From Citrobacter farmeri (GTDB lineage Bacteria > Pseudomonadota > Gammaproteobacteria > Enterobacterales > Enterobacteriaceae), in NCBI RefSeq assembly GCF_019048065.1, contig NZ_CP077291.1, forward strand, positions 4,774,001 through 4,838,000: a stretch of 64,000 bases of DNA. The letters are read 5' to 3'. Shown one piece after another: positions 35,744 through 43,894 of this stretch. The translations under genes were made by a program, and so were the position numbers. The notes below the pieces were generated by a model, which was not told where the DNA came from, did no database searches, and was given only the letters and a program-made list of their open reading frames with translations. Position 1 is the first letter of the stretch. Every line of letters starts with the position of its first letter.

Positions 35744-36673
35744 ATGGAACATAAACGTTTACTTGACTGCAGTGCTTCCGATTTCGCGTGCATGGACAAA
35801 GCCGCGCTGCTGTATGCCATCCGGGCCAGTGAAGGCCGCGTACTCGTCAGTGAAACCATCGCCATTACCCAGCCGTTGCTTAACAACGTCACTAATGCCG
35901 AACTTGCCGCATCGCAAGGAGCGGACATTCTGCTGATTAACATGTTCGATAGCGAAGCGCCGCTGATCCAGGGAATGCCTGCCAGTACAAAACCGGAGCA
36001 GACGTTACATGAACTACAGCGCCTGACCGGACGCATCATCGGCGTCAACCTTGAGGCCGTTGATCCTGAATTTGCCATTGCGCATGATGACATCTGGAAG
36101 ATGAAGCCAGGCCGTGCTGCAACCGCAGAGAATGCCCGCAAACTGGTGGCGATGGGGGCGAAGATCCTGGTGCTGACGGGAAACCCTAACAACGGCGTCA
36201 GCAATCAGTCACTGGGGAAAGCCGTGAAAGCGATCCACGCCGCCGTCGGTGACAGTGCCATTATTATCACCGGCAAAATGCACGGCGCAGGCATCGTGCG
36301 GGAGAGCGGTAGCGCGATTATTAGTGAAAGTGACGTTGCCGCATTTGCCGATCAGGGCGCAGATATCGTGCTCATTCCAGCGCCGGGGACTGTGCCGGGT
36401 ATGAGCCAGCAAAAGGTAGAGTCGCTGATCGCGTGTGCACACGCGCACGGCGCGCTGGCAATGACGGCAATTGGCACCTCTCAGGAGGGTGCAGACGTCA
36501 GTACGATTCGCCAGATAGCCCTGATGAGTAAAATGGCAGGGGCAGACCTCCATCATATTGGCGATACCGGCTATATGGGGATGGCATTGCCAGAAAATAT
36601 CCTGGCCTATAGCGTGGCGATTCGCGGCGTCAGACATACCTATACGCGTATCGCGCGTTCGGTGAATCGCTAG
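35744..36673 (+). CDS. Uncharacterised predicted TIM-barrel protein
   Basis: 309 residues from the ATG at 35744 (AGAGGATC nearby); a longer frame running back into mnmE is rejected. No signal peptide or membrane helix is seen. Alternating strand/glycine segments (GADILLINMFD, GRIIGVNLEAV, MGAKILVLTGNPNNGVS, SAIIITGKMHGAG, GADIVLIPAPGTVPGM, AMTAIGTSQEGADV, GADLHHIGDTGYMG) suggest an (alpha/beta)8 barrel. Related enterobacterial proteins are, to my recollection, labelled haloacid-dehalogenase-like or DUF7916. The HAD motif DxDxT is absent, so that label is doubtful. It stands alone between mnmE and tnaC. Function unknown. Confidence 0.8.
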   Translation: MEHKRLLDCSASDFACMDKAALLYAIRASEGRVLVSETIAITQPLLNNVTNAELAASQGADILLINMFDSEAPLIQGMPASTKPEQTLHELQRLTGRIIGVNLEAVDPEFAIAHDDIWKMKPGRAATAENARKLVAMGAKILVLTGNPNNGVSNQSLGKAVKAIHAAVGDSAIIITGKMHGAGIVRESGSAIISESDVAAFADQGADIVLIPAPGTVPGMSQQKVESLIACAHAHGALAMTAIGTSQEGADVSTIRQIALMSKMAGADLHHIGDTGYMGMALPENILAYSVAIRGVRHTYTRIARSVNR

Positions 36674-36718
36674 CGTAATATTGTATTTTATTGAACGATC
36701 CTTAATTAATTAAACGAT

Positions 36719-36750
36719 AATTTAACTGTGATAATAATCACAGTTAAATT
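36719..36750. promoter_or_regulatory. CRP site of the tryptophanase operon
   Basis: TGTGA-TAATAA-TCACA matches the CRP consensus exactly and sits inside perfect 14-bp arms (AATTTAACTGTGAT / ATCACAGTTAAATT). The centre is about 83 bases before tnaC, near -60 relative to a start around 36795, fitting class I activation. A CATAAT -10 candidate lies at 36780-36785. The palindrome may also terminate the upstream gene's transcript. Confidence 0.88.
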
Positions 36751-36817
36751 ATTCTCTCATAGACAAATATTTTCATTGCCATAATGTAGCATTGTGTCTA
36801 AAGAGGATAACTCAATC

Positions 36818-36892
36818 ATGATTATCTTAAATACATACATCATTTCAAAATGGTTTAATGTTGACAACAAAATTGTCAATCATCACCCTTAA
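36818..36892 (+). CDS. tnaC: Tryptophanase leader peptide TnaC
   Basis: The 24-residue peptide ends in ISKWFNVDNKIVNHHP and terminates at TAA. It aligns with E. coli TnaC and keeps the residues needed for tryptophan-induced stalling: Trp12, Asp16, Ile19 and the final Pro24. The first ten residues differ strongly from E. coli. Stalling at Pro24 with bound tryptophan masks the Rho entry site and lets RNA polymerase reach tnaA. An AGAGGATAA lies eight or so bases upstream of the ATG. Confidence 0.93.
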   Translation: MIILNTYIISKWFNVDNKIVNHHP

Positions 36893-37135
36893 GTTTCCCT
36901 GCCTTTATTTTGCCAGAGCATAGGCTATTCGTAGTCTGTTCATTTGGCACATCTCAAACATAGCTCAACGCCTCATTGTGGTTGCATATCGCAACGCCAC
37001 GAATGCCTGTTCGTTTTTTTAAACGAAAAGACAGTCATGGTCAAAATAAATGGGGAATGAGTTATGCCGGGCATATATATGCCCGTGTGTGGACGTATTG
37101 ATTTAATACAGTCAAATAAATTAAAGGATTATGTC
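36893..37135 (+). promoter_or_regulatory. tnaC-tnaA Rho-dependent attenuator spacer
   Basis: The 243-base spacer has no gene. In E. coli the equivalent region holds the boxA/rut site next to the tnaC stop and several pause sites where Rho ends transcription without tryptophan. C-rich, G-poor stretches (catttggcacatctc, catagctcaacgcctc) lie at 36940-36975. Assignment is by position. Confidence 0.6.
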
Positions 37136-38551
37136 ATGGATAACTTTAAACATTTACCAGAACCCTTCCGTATTCGTGTTATTGAACCGGTAAAACGTAC
37201 AACCAGAGAACATCGGAATAACGCAATCATTAAATCGGGGATGAACCCTTTCCTGCTGGATAGTGAAGATGTCTTTATTGATCTGCTGACCGACAGCGGT
37301 ACTGGCGCAGTGACGCAGAATATGCAAGCAGCCATGCTGCGCGGGGACGAAGCCTACAGCGGCAGTCGCAGTTATTATGCGTTATCTGAAGCAGTGAAAA
37401 ACATTTTTGGTTATCAATATACGATTCCAACGCACCAGGGCCGTGGTGCAGAACAAATTTATATTCCGGTACTAATCAAAAAACGTGAGCAGGAAAAAGG
37501 GTTAGACAGAAGTAAGATGGCGGTTTTCTCCAACTACTTCTTCGATACCACCCAGGGACACAGCCAAATCAACGGTTGTGCAGTACGGAACGTGTATATC
37601 AAAGAGGCATTTGATACGGGTGTTCGTTACGACTTTAAGGGTAATTTCGATCTCGATGGATTAGAGCGCGGCATTCAGGAAGTCGGCGCAAACAACGTAC
37701 CGTATATTGTGGCGACCATTACAAGTAACTCTGCAGGTGGGCAACCGGTTTCACTGGCCAACCTGAAGGCGATGTATAACATCGCCAGAAAATATGACAT
37801 TCCGGTAGTAATGGACTCTGCGCGCTTTGCCGAGAATGCTTACTTCATCCAGAAACGCGAAGCAGAATACCGGGACTGGAGCATTGAAGAAATTACCCGC
37901 GAGACTTACAAATATGCCGATATGCTGGCAATGTCCGCGAAAAAAGATGCGATGGTGCCCATGGGCGGCTTACTGTGCATTAAAGACGACACCTATTTTG
38001 ACGTCTATACCGAGTGCAGAACCCTGTGCGTCGTACAGGAAGGCTTCCCGACATACGGTGGTCTGGAAGGCGGGGCAATGGAGCGTCTTGCGGTGGGTCT
38101 GGTGGATGGTATGAACCAGGACTGGCTGGCCTATCGTATCGCGCAGGTACAATACTTAGTTGATGGTCTGGAAGCGATTGGCGTCACCTGCCAACAGGCG
38201 GGCGGTCACGCGGCATTTGTTGATGCCGGTAAATTGTTGCCGCATATTCCGGCAGAACAGTTCCCGGCGCAGGCTCTCGCTTGCGAACTCTATAAAGTGG
38301 CCGGTATCCGGGCCGTTGAAATCGGTTCATTCTTATTAGGCAGAGATCCTAAAACCGGTAAGCAATTACCTTGTCCGGCTGAGCTTCTGCGTTTAACGAT
38401 ACCAAGGGCGACCTATACCCAATCTCATATGGACTTCATTATCGAAGCCTTTGAGCATGTCAAAGAAAACGCAGTGAATATTAAAGGGCTGACCTTCACC
38501 TACGAACCTAAAGTATTACGTCACTTCACCGCTAAACTGAAAGAAGTTTAA
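37136..38551 (+). CDS. tnaA: Tryptophanase TnaA
   Basis: 471 residues from the ATG at 37136 ([20 protein letters not shown]), AAAGGATT upstream; very close to E. coli TnaA. The PLP lysine is the second Lys of [12 protein letters not shown] (about residue 270). It cleaves L-tryptophan to indole, pyruvate and ammonia, so the organism should be indole positive. A 24-codon frame extension upstream lies in the attenuator spacer and is rejected. A stable hairpin follows before tnaB. Confidence 0.97.
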   Translation: MDNFKHLPEPFRIRVIEPVKRTTREHRNNAIIKSGMNPFLLDSEDVFIDLLTDSGTGAVTQNMQAAMLRGDEAYSGSRSYYALSEAVKNIFGYQYTIPTHQGRGAEQIYIPVLIKKREQEKGLDRSKMAVFSNYFFDTTQGHSQINGCAVRNVYIKEAFDTGVRYDFKGNFDLDGLERGIQEVGANNVPYIVATITSNSAGGQPVSLANLKAMYNIARKYDIPVVMDSARFAENAYFIQKREAEYRDWSIEEITRETYKYADMLAMSAKKDAMVPMGGLLCIKDDTYFDVYTECRTLCVVQEGFPTYGGLEGGAMERLAVGLVDGMNQDWLAYRIAQVQYLVDGLEAIGVTCQQAGGHAAFVDAGKLLPHIPAEQFPAQALACELYKVAGIRAVEIGSFLLGRDPKTGKQLPCPAELLRLTIPRATYTQSHMDFIIEAFEHVKENAVNIKGLTFTYEPKVLRHFTAKLKEV

Positions 38552-38563
38552 TTATAAGCATCA

Positions 38564-38590
38564 GGGGTGGTTATGCGATATAACCACCCC
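38564..38590 (+). other. Hairpin in the tnaA-tnaB spacer
   Basis: GGGGTGGTTA and TAACCACCCC pair perfectly over a seven-base loop, 13 bases after the tnaA stop. No T-run follows, so it is more likely a 3' stabiliser of tnaA mRNA or a partial block that lowers tnaB expression than a full terminator. Confidence 0.6.
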
Positions 38591-38664
38591 CAGCGATAAA
38601 TCCACTTCCTTAACATTGTTGCATAATTAAAACATTATAGGTTTACTATAATTAATGAGGCATC

Positions 38665-39915
38665 ATGGAAGAAAATTCGAATGCTAAACATTCCTCTTTT
38701 TGGGGAATTATGGTTATAGCCGGCACGGTGATTGGCGGGGGGATGTTTGCTCTCCCCGTTGATTTGTCCGGCGCATGGTTTTTTTGGGGGGCGTTTATCT
38801 TAATAATCGCCTGGTTTTCAATGCTGCATTCCGGACTCCTGTTATTAGAGGCAAACTTAAATTACCCCGTCGGATCCAGTTTTAATACCATCACTAAAGA
38901 TCTTATTGGCAACAAATGGAACATTGTGAGTGGATTTACGGTCGCCTTTGTTCTTTACATTCTTACTTATGCCTATATTTCTGCCAATGGTGCCATTATT
39001 AGCGAAACGATATCGATGAATATGGGGTATCGCGTTAACCCCCGAATCGTTGGCATCTGCACCGCCATTTTTGTCGCCAGCGTGCTATGGATCAGTTCAC
39101 TGGCCGCCAGCCGAATCACCTCCCTGTTTCTGGGGATTAAAATCATCTCTTTTATTATCGTTTTTGGATCATTTTTCTTCCAGGTCGATTTTTCTATATT
39201 GCGGGATACAGCAGGCCAGGCCCAAAACAACGCCTCCTACTTCCCCTATATTTTTATGGCTCTACCGGTATGTCTTGCATCATTCGGCTTTCACGGAAAT
39301 ATTCCCAGCCTGATCATCTGCTATGGCAAGAGAAAAGATAAATTAATAAAAAGTATTGTCTTTGGTTCGTTGCTGGCGTTGGTGATTTATCTGTTCTGGC
39401 TGTATTGCACGATGGGCAACATCTCGCGGGAAAGCTTCAGTGAGATCATCGCCTCAGGCGGTAATGTTGACTCATTAGTGAAATCATTCCTCGGCACCAG
39501 ACAAACCGGAATTATCGAATTTTGTCTGCTGGTTTTTTCAAATCTGGCCGTTGCCAGCTCCTTCTTTGGCGTGACGCTGGGGCTATTTGACTATCTTGCG
39601 GATCTGTTCAAATTCGACAACTCCGCGATGGGGCGTTTTAAAACCGTCTTGTTAACCTTCCTGCCGCCGGCGCTTTTATACTTAATCTTCCCGAACGGTT
39701 TTATCTATGGCATCGGTGGCGCAGGACTGTGCGCAACGATATGGGCCGTGATCATCCCTGCGGTACTGGCTCTGAAAGCCCGCCAGAAGTTCCCCAATAA
39801 AATGTTTACCGTCTGGGGCGGAGTCATTATCCCGACTATCGTAATCCTGTTCGGCGTGGCGGTCATTGTTTGCTGGTTTGGCAACGTCTTCAACCTGTTA
39901 CCCCGATTCAGTTAG
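38665..39915 (+). CDS. tnaB: Low-affinity tryptophan permease TnaB
   Basis: The 416-residue, 11-helix transporter belongs to the HAAAP aromatic amino acid family (relatives Mtr, TyrP). The N-terminal GIMVIAGTVIGGGMFALPVDL is the family signature. It supplies tryptophan to TnaA. The start ATG at 38665 has ATGAGGC upstream. In E. coli mdtL and yidZ follow; here a hairpin and then yieE follow. Confidence 0.95.
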   Translation: MEENSNAKHSSFWGIMVIAGTVIGGGMFALPVDLSGAWFFWGAFILIIAWFSMLHSGLLLLEANLNYPVGSSFNTITKDLIGNKWNIVSGFTVAFVLYILTYAYISANGAIISETISMNMGYRVNPRIVGICTAIFVASVLWISSLAASRITSLFLGIKIISFIIVFGSFFFQVDFSILRDTAGQAQNNASYFPYIFMALPVCLASFGFHGNIPSLIICYGKRKDKLIKSIVFGSLLALVIYLFWLYCTMGNISRESFSEIIASGGNVDSLVKSFLGTRQTGIIEFCLLVFSNLAVASSFFGVTLGLFDYLADLFKFDNSAMGRFKTVLLTFLPPALLYLIFPNGFIYGIGGAGLCATIWAVIIPAVLALKARQKFPNKMFTVWGGVIIPTIVILFGVAVIVCWFGNVFNLLPRFS

Positions 39916-40218
39916 CCGTATCTCCTGGCTGACATGCCGCCTCATTCAGGCGGCATGTCTCTGTATATGACCGCGCAGCCAGCTGGCAACCTCTCAGTGA
40001 ACGTCAGCGCCATTCCCCAAAACCTCTGGATTAAAAGAGACCATCACATCCCTGTTAAGCAACCTGTCCTGACGCAAAAACAGCCAATATGTACCAGGAA
40101 ATGTAAATGCGCGTAAGGGAGGCTGATTCAGTCGTACTTTTTGGCGATTTACTCTGTCTATAAACCGAGTAAATGTTAATCTCGTCACTATCAACGACCA
40201 TTAATCATGGAGAGAAAA
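39916..40218. other. tnaB-yieE intergenic region
   Basis: 303 bases with no convincing gene. A 12-bp stem hairpin GACATGCCGCCT / AGGCGGCATGTC (39931-39959) closes the tna operon, although its T-run is poor. Nearer yieE, ATTTACTC (40147-40154) and GAGTAAAT (40167-40174) form an inverted repeat that may be an operator. No remnants of mdtL or yidZ are recognisable by eye. Confidence 0.6.
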
Positions 40219-40968
40219 ATGGCGACCCATTTTGCCAGAGGGATCCTGACGGAAGGACACCTGATTTCGATGCGTCTCCCGTCATCCTGTCATCATGAAG
40301 CACGAAGACTGCCAACACATCGCCAGACTCGTTTTCTGGCATCCCGAGGGCTTCTCGCCGAACTGATGTTCATGCTGTATGGCACGCTCGAGTTACCGGA
40401 AATCGTATACAAAGCCAAAGGAAAACCGGCGTTTCGCGATAAAAATTTGCCCAGTTTTTCCATCGCCTATGCTGGCAATATGGTCGGCGTGACGCTGACC
40501 ACCGAAGGGGAATGTGGACTGGATATGGAACTCCAGCGCGCTACCCGAGGATTTATCAGCCCCCATTCTGTTGAAGTTCCGGCCTTTTCCAGCATTGAAA
40601 GTCTGTGGATCAGCAAGCAAAACGATCCGGACGAAGCGCGTGCACAGATGATCACTTTACGTCAGAGCCTCCTGAAACTGATGGGGGACGTCCGTAATGA
40701 CGATCCGCGTGAACTACAACTGCTGCCGGGGGCCGGGCGTCTGAAATGCGCGCATGTTACCCAGATTGAAGCTATCTGTGATGCCGAAGACCTGCTGGTG
40801 TGGTCGGTTGCGGTTACGCCAGGCATTGATAAACTTCAACTTTGGGAGTTTGATGGTAAGCAGGGCTGGAAAAGCCTGCCTGATATCCAGACCCGCGCGA
40901 ATGCGCCAACGGGTCGTCTGATGCGATTCGCGCAATTATCTGCTGCGACGTCTTATACGCATAACTGA
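40219..40968 (+). CDS. yieE: 4'-phosphopantetheinyl transferase-family protein YieE
   Basis: 249 residues from the ATG at 40219 (MATHFARGILTEGHLISMRL), which has GGAGAG five bases upstream. The ATG four codons earlier has none. The PPTase metal-binding motif GLDMELQ is present near residue 100. The second motif (usually WxxKEA) is degenerate, reading WISKQNDPDEA with RQSLLKLMGD later. Such enzymes attach phosphopantetheine to carrier proteins; the target of E. coli YieE is not firmly known. It is followed at ten bases by chrR, so the two are likely co-transcribed. Confidence 0.85.
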   Translation: MATHFARGILTEGHLISMRLPSSCHHEARRLPTHRQTRFLASRGLLAELMFMLYGTLELPEIVYKAKGKPAFRDKNLPSFSIAYAGNMVGVTLTTEGECGLDMELQRATRGFISPHSVEVPAFSSIESLWISKQNDPDEARAQMITLRQSLLKLMGDVRNDDPRELQLLPGAGRLKCAHVTQIEAICDAEDLLVWSVAVTPGIDKLQLWEFDGKQGWKSLPDIQTRANAPTGRLMRFAQLSAATSYTHN

Positions 40969-40978
40969 TGGAGTTACC

Positions 40979-41545
40979 ATGTCTGAAACGTTGAATGTTG
41001 TTACGTTACTGGGAAGCCTGCGCAAAGGTTCGTTTAACGGTATGGTTGCCCGTACGCTGCCAAAAATCGCCCCGGCAGGAATGGAAGTGAGTGCGTTACC
41101 GTCTATCGGTGATATCCCGCTTTACGATGCCGACGTGCAGCAGGAAGAAGGTTTTCCGGCAAGCGTCGAAGCGCTGGCTGAACACATCCGTAAAGCCGAT
41201 GGCGTGGTTATCGTCACTCCGGAATATAACTACTCGGTACCGGGTGGCCTGAAGAATGCTATCGACTGGCTGTCGCGCCTGCCCGATCAGCCGCTTTCCG
41301 GCAAACCGGTGCTTATCCAGACCAGCTCAATGGGGGCGATTGGCGGTGCACGCTGCCAGTATCATCTGCGCCAGATTCTGGTCTTCCTGGATGCGATGGT
41401 GATGAACAAGCCTGAATTTATGGGCGGCGTGATTCAGAACAAAGTTGACCCGCAGACGGGTGAAGTGATCGATCAGAGTACGCTGGACCATCTGACTGGC
41501 CAGCTCACCGCGTTTGGCGACTACATCCAGCGGGTTAAAGCCTAA
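40979..41545 (+). CDS. chrR: NADPH-dependent FMN reductase ChrR (YieF)
   Basis: The 188-residue flavodoxin-like protein matches E. coli YieF/ChrR. The FMN phosphate loop is GSLRKGSFN and the second FMN contact is TPEYNYSVPGGLKNAIDW. It reduces quinones and chromate by two-electron transfer and protects from oxidative stress. It sits 10 bases after yieE and is followed by a BIME. Confidence 0.95.
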   Translation: MSETLNVVTLLGSLRKGSFNGMVARTLPKIAPAGMEVSALPSIGDIPLYDADVQQEEGFPASVEALAEHIRKADGVVIVTPEYNYSVPGGLKNAIDWLSRLPDQPLSGKPVLIQTSSMGAIGGARCQYHLRQILVFLDAMVMNKPEFMGGVIQNKVDPQTGEVIDQSTLDHLTGQLTAFGDYIQRVKA

Positions 41546-41550
41546 TAAAA

Positions 41551-41622
41551 AGCCCGGTGGCGCTAGCGCTTACCGGGCCTACACTCTTCTGTAGGTCAGG
41601 TAAGCGAAGCGCCACCTGACAC
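41551..41622. repeat. REP pair (BIME) between chrR and adeP
   Basis: AGCCCGGTGGCGCTAGCGCT...taccgggcctac and gtaggtcaggtaagcgaagc...gccacctgac are two REP units in inverted orientation. They lie between the convergent chrR and adeP. Confidence 0.9.
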
Positions 41623-41635
41623 CACAAACCGCACC

Positions 41636-42973
41636 TTAGTGCGCGTCGATAAACACAATCTTCAGCACAAACAGCAGCGCCACAACCACCACGCACGGAC
41701 TCAGATCGCGCAGACGACCGGTACCGATTTTCATCACGCAGTAAGAGATGAAGCCCAGCGCGATCCCTTCGGTAATCGAGAAACTGAATGGCATCATCAC
41801 GGCGGTGATAAATGCCGGCACAGATTCTGTAAGGTCGTCCCACTTCACGCGTGCCAGGCTGGAGGTCATTAACACGCCAACGTAAATCAGCGCCCCCGCG
41901 GCCGCATAGCCCGGTACCATCCCTGCCAACGGCGACAGGAAGATCACCAGCAGGAACAGCAGACCCACAACCACGGCGGTCAGACCGGTACGCCCACCGA
42001 CAGAAACACCGGAAGAAGACTCGATATAAGCGGTGACGGAAGAGGTACCGATAAATGCCCCAGTCACGGAGGAGACGCTATCAACAAACAGCGCCTGTTT
42101 CATGCGCGGGAATTTGCCTTTTTCATCCGCCAGACCGGCTTTGTCAGTCACGCCAATCAATGTTCCGGAGGAGTCAAACAGGTTAACCAGCATGAAGGAG
42201 AAAATAACCCCTGCCAGACCGATGTTAAACGAGCCCGCCAGATCGACATGCCCAATCACCGACGTGACGCTCGGTGGCGCAGAGACAATGCCGTTATAGT
42301 GCACATCACCCACCAACCAGCCCAGCAGCGTGGTGACGATGATAGACACCAGTACAGCGGCGTGAATGTTACGTGACGCCAGGATAGCGATGATAAAGAA
42401 ACCGAGCACGCCCAACAGTACGCTGTGGGAGGTCAGATTACCGATGCTGACCAGCGTTTCAGGATTCGCGACGATCACGCCCGCGTTTTTCAGTCCCATC
42501 ATGCCGATGAATAAACCGATACCGCTGGTAATACCCACGCGCAGACTGACCGGAATATTGGCAATCATCCAGTAACGCACGCGGAAGATAGTCAGCAGCA
42601 GCAGACCGACGGCGCCCCAGAAAATCGCCCCCATACCGACCTGCCACGACAGGCCCATCGCACCGACCACCACGAAAGCAAAGAACGCATTCAGCCCCAT
42701 CGCTGGTGCCAGCGCCACCGGCAGGTTAGCGAACAGACCCATCAGAATGCTGCCAAACGCGGCAATCAGACAGGTGGTCACGAAGACGGCGCTGGTGTCC
42801 ATGCCAGCAACGCCCAAAATTTGCGGGTTAACAAAAACGATGTAAACCATCGTCAGGAAGGTGGTAAAACCGGCTATCACTTCGGTCCGTGCCGTCGTGC
42901 CATGTTCGCGCAGTTTAAACACGCGTTCCAGCATCCCCTGACCAGACGTCTGGGTTGTGTGTTGTTGACTCAT
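41636..42973 (-). CDS. adeP: High-affinity adenine permease AdeP
   Basis: The 445-residue, 14-helix NCS2/AzgA-family purine transporter matches E. coli AdeP (YieG). Family motifs include LAPAMGLNAFFAF near residue 90 and the SSVTAYIESSSGVSVGGRTGL region near 315. It imports adenine by proton symport. The ATG at 42973 is used; an in-frame TTG two codons upstream is not. A near-consensus PurR box lies upstream at 43075-43090. Confidence 0.94.
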   Translation of the reverse strand: MSQQHTTQTSGQGMLERVFKLREHGTTARTEVIAGFTTFLTMVYIVFVNPQILGVAGMDTSAVFVTTCLIAAFGSILMGLFANLPVALAPAMGLNAFFAFVVVGAMGLSWQVGMGAIFWGAVGLLLLTIFRVRYWMIANIPVSLRVGITSGIGLFIGMMGLKNAGVIVANPETLVSIGNLTSHSVLLGVLGFFIIAILASRNIHAAVLVSIIVTTLLGWLVGDVHYNGIVSAPPSVTSVIGHVDLAGSFNIGLAGVIFSFMLVNLFDSSGTLIGVTDKAGLADEKGKFPRMKQALFVDSVSSVTGAFIGTSSVTAYIESSSGVSVGGRTGLTAVVVGLLFLLVIFLSPLAGMVPGYAAAGALIYVGVLMTSSLARVKWDDLTESVPAFITAVMMPFSFSITEGIALGFISYCVMKIGTGRLRDLSPCVVVVALLFVLKIVFIDAH

Positions 42974-43074
42974 TATCAATTTCCAAACAAGGAGGGAAAA
43001 TTCGTCGCTATCCTATACCAAAATGCGACAATAGGGGGTGATTGTGAAATGTTTTTTTCATTGAATTTGCTTAT

Positions 43075-43090
43075 ACGGCAACGATTGCGT
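43075..43090. promoter_or_regulatory. Predicted PurR box for adeP
   Basis: On the minus strand ACGCAATCGTTGCCGT matches the PurR consensus ANGCAANCGNTTNCNT with one mismatch. It lies about 100 bases upstream of adeP, in the gap shared with yieH. E. coli adeP is PurR-regulated. Confidence 0.65.
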
Positions 43091-43139
43091 TGCACAATCA
43101 GGCAGTACGTAAACGTTAAACTAATGAAAAGGGAAAGGC

Positions 43140-43805
43140 ATGTCCGGAATTGAAGCGGTATTTTTCGACTGTGACGGTACGCTGGTCGACAGTGAAGTGA
43201 TCTGTTCCCGTGCGTATGTCGCAATGTTCCAGGAATTCGGTATCACCCTCGATCTCGAAGAAACTTTTAAACGCTTTAAGGGCGTAAAACTCTACGAAAT
43301 CATTGATATCATTAATGAGGAGCATGGGGTGACGTTGGCCAAAGCCGACTTAGAACCCGTCTACCGCGCCGAGGTCGCACGCCTGTTCGACTCAGAGCTG
43401 GAAGTAATCCCTGGCGCAAATACGCTGCTGGACAGCATGACGGTGCCGATGTGCGTGGTCTCAAACGGTCCGGTCAGTAAAATGCAGCACTCGCTGGGTA
43501 AACTGGGCATGCTGCATCATTTCCCGGACAAACTGTACAGCGGTTACGATATTCAACGCTGGAAGCCCGATCCGGCGCTGATGTTCCACGCGGCAAAAGC
43601 CATGAACGTCAACGCGCAGAACTGCATTCTGGTAGATGACTCTTCTGCTGGTGCACAGTCGGGAATTGATGCAGGAATGGAAGTGTTCTACTTCTGCGCC
43701 GATCCGCACAACAAGCCGATCGATCATCCCAAAGTAACGACCTTTACCGATCTGGCGCAACTGCCGGCGTTGTGGAAGGCGCGCGGATGGAATATTACGC
43801 GATAA
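43140..43805 (+). CDS. yieH: 6-phosphogluconate phosphatase YieH
   Basis: The 221-residue beta-phosphoglucomutase-type HAD phosphatase has motif I FFDCDGTLVDSE (nucleophile Asp), motif II VVSNGP, motif III WKPDP and motif IV LVDDSSAG. E. coli YieH hydrolyses 6-phosphogluconate. AAAAGGGAAAGGC lies directly before the ATG. It is divergent from adeP and followed by a BIME. Confidence 0.94.
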   Translation: MSGIEAVFFDCDGTLVDSEVICSRAYVAMFQEFGITLDLEETFKRFKGVKLYEIIDIINEEHGVTLAKADLEPVYRAEVARLFDSELEVIPGANTLLDSMTVPMCVVSNGPVSKMQHSLGKLGMLHHFPDKLYSGYDIQRWKPDPALMFHAAKAMNVNAQNCILVDDSSAGAQSGIDAGMEVFYFCADPHNKPIDHPKVTTFTDLAQLPALWKARGWNITR

Positions 43806-43810
43806 TAAAA

Positions 43811-43888
43811 AAGCCGGATGGCGCTCGCGCTTATCCGGCCTTCAGGATCCATGGTTTTGTAGGGCGGGTAAGCGAAGCGCCACCCGCC
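43811..43888. repeat. REP pair (BIME) between yieH and phoU
   Basis: AGCCGGATGGCGCTCGCGCT...tatccggcc and gtagggcgggtaagcgaagc...gccacccgcc are inverted REP units between two convergent genes. E. coli has cbrB/cbrC and the bgl operon in this interval; here only the repeats remain. Confidence 0.9.
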
Positions 43889-43894
43889 AAAAAA

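Noticed and set aside
37064..37135. A 24-codon N-terminal extension of TnaA
   Set aside because: It lies in the attenuator spacer. The E. coli-like start at 37136 has a proper SD and full alignment.
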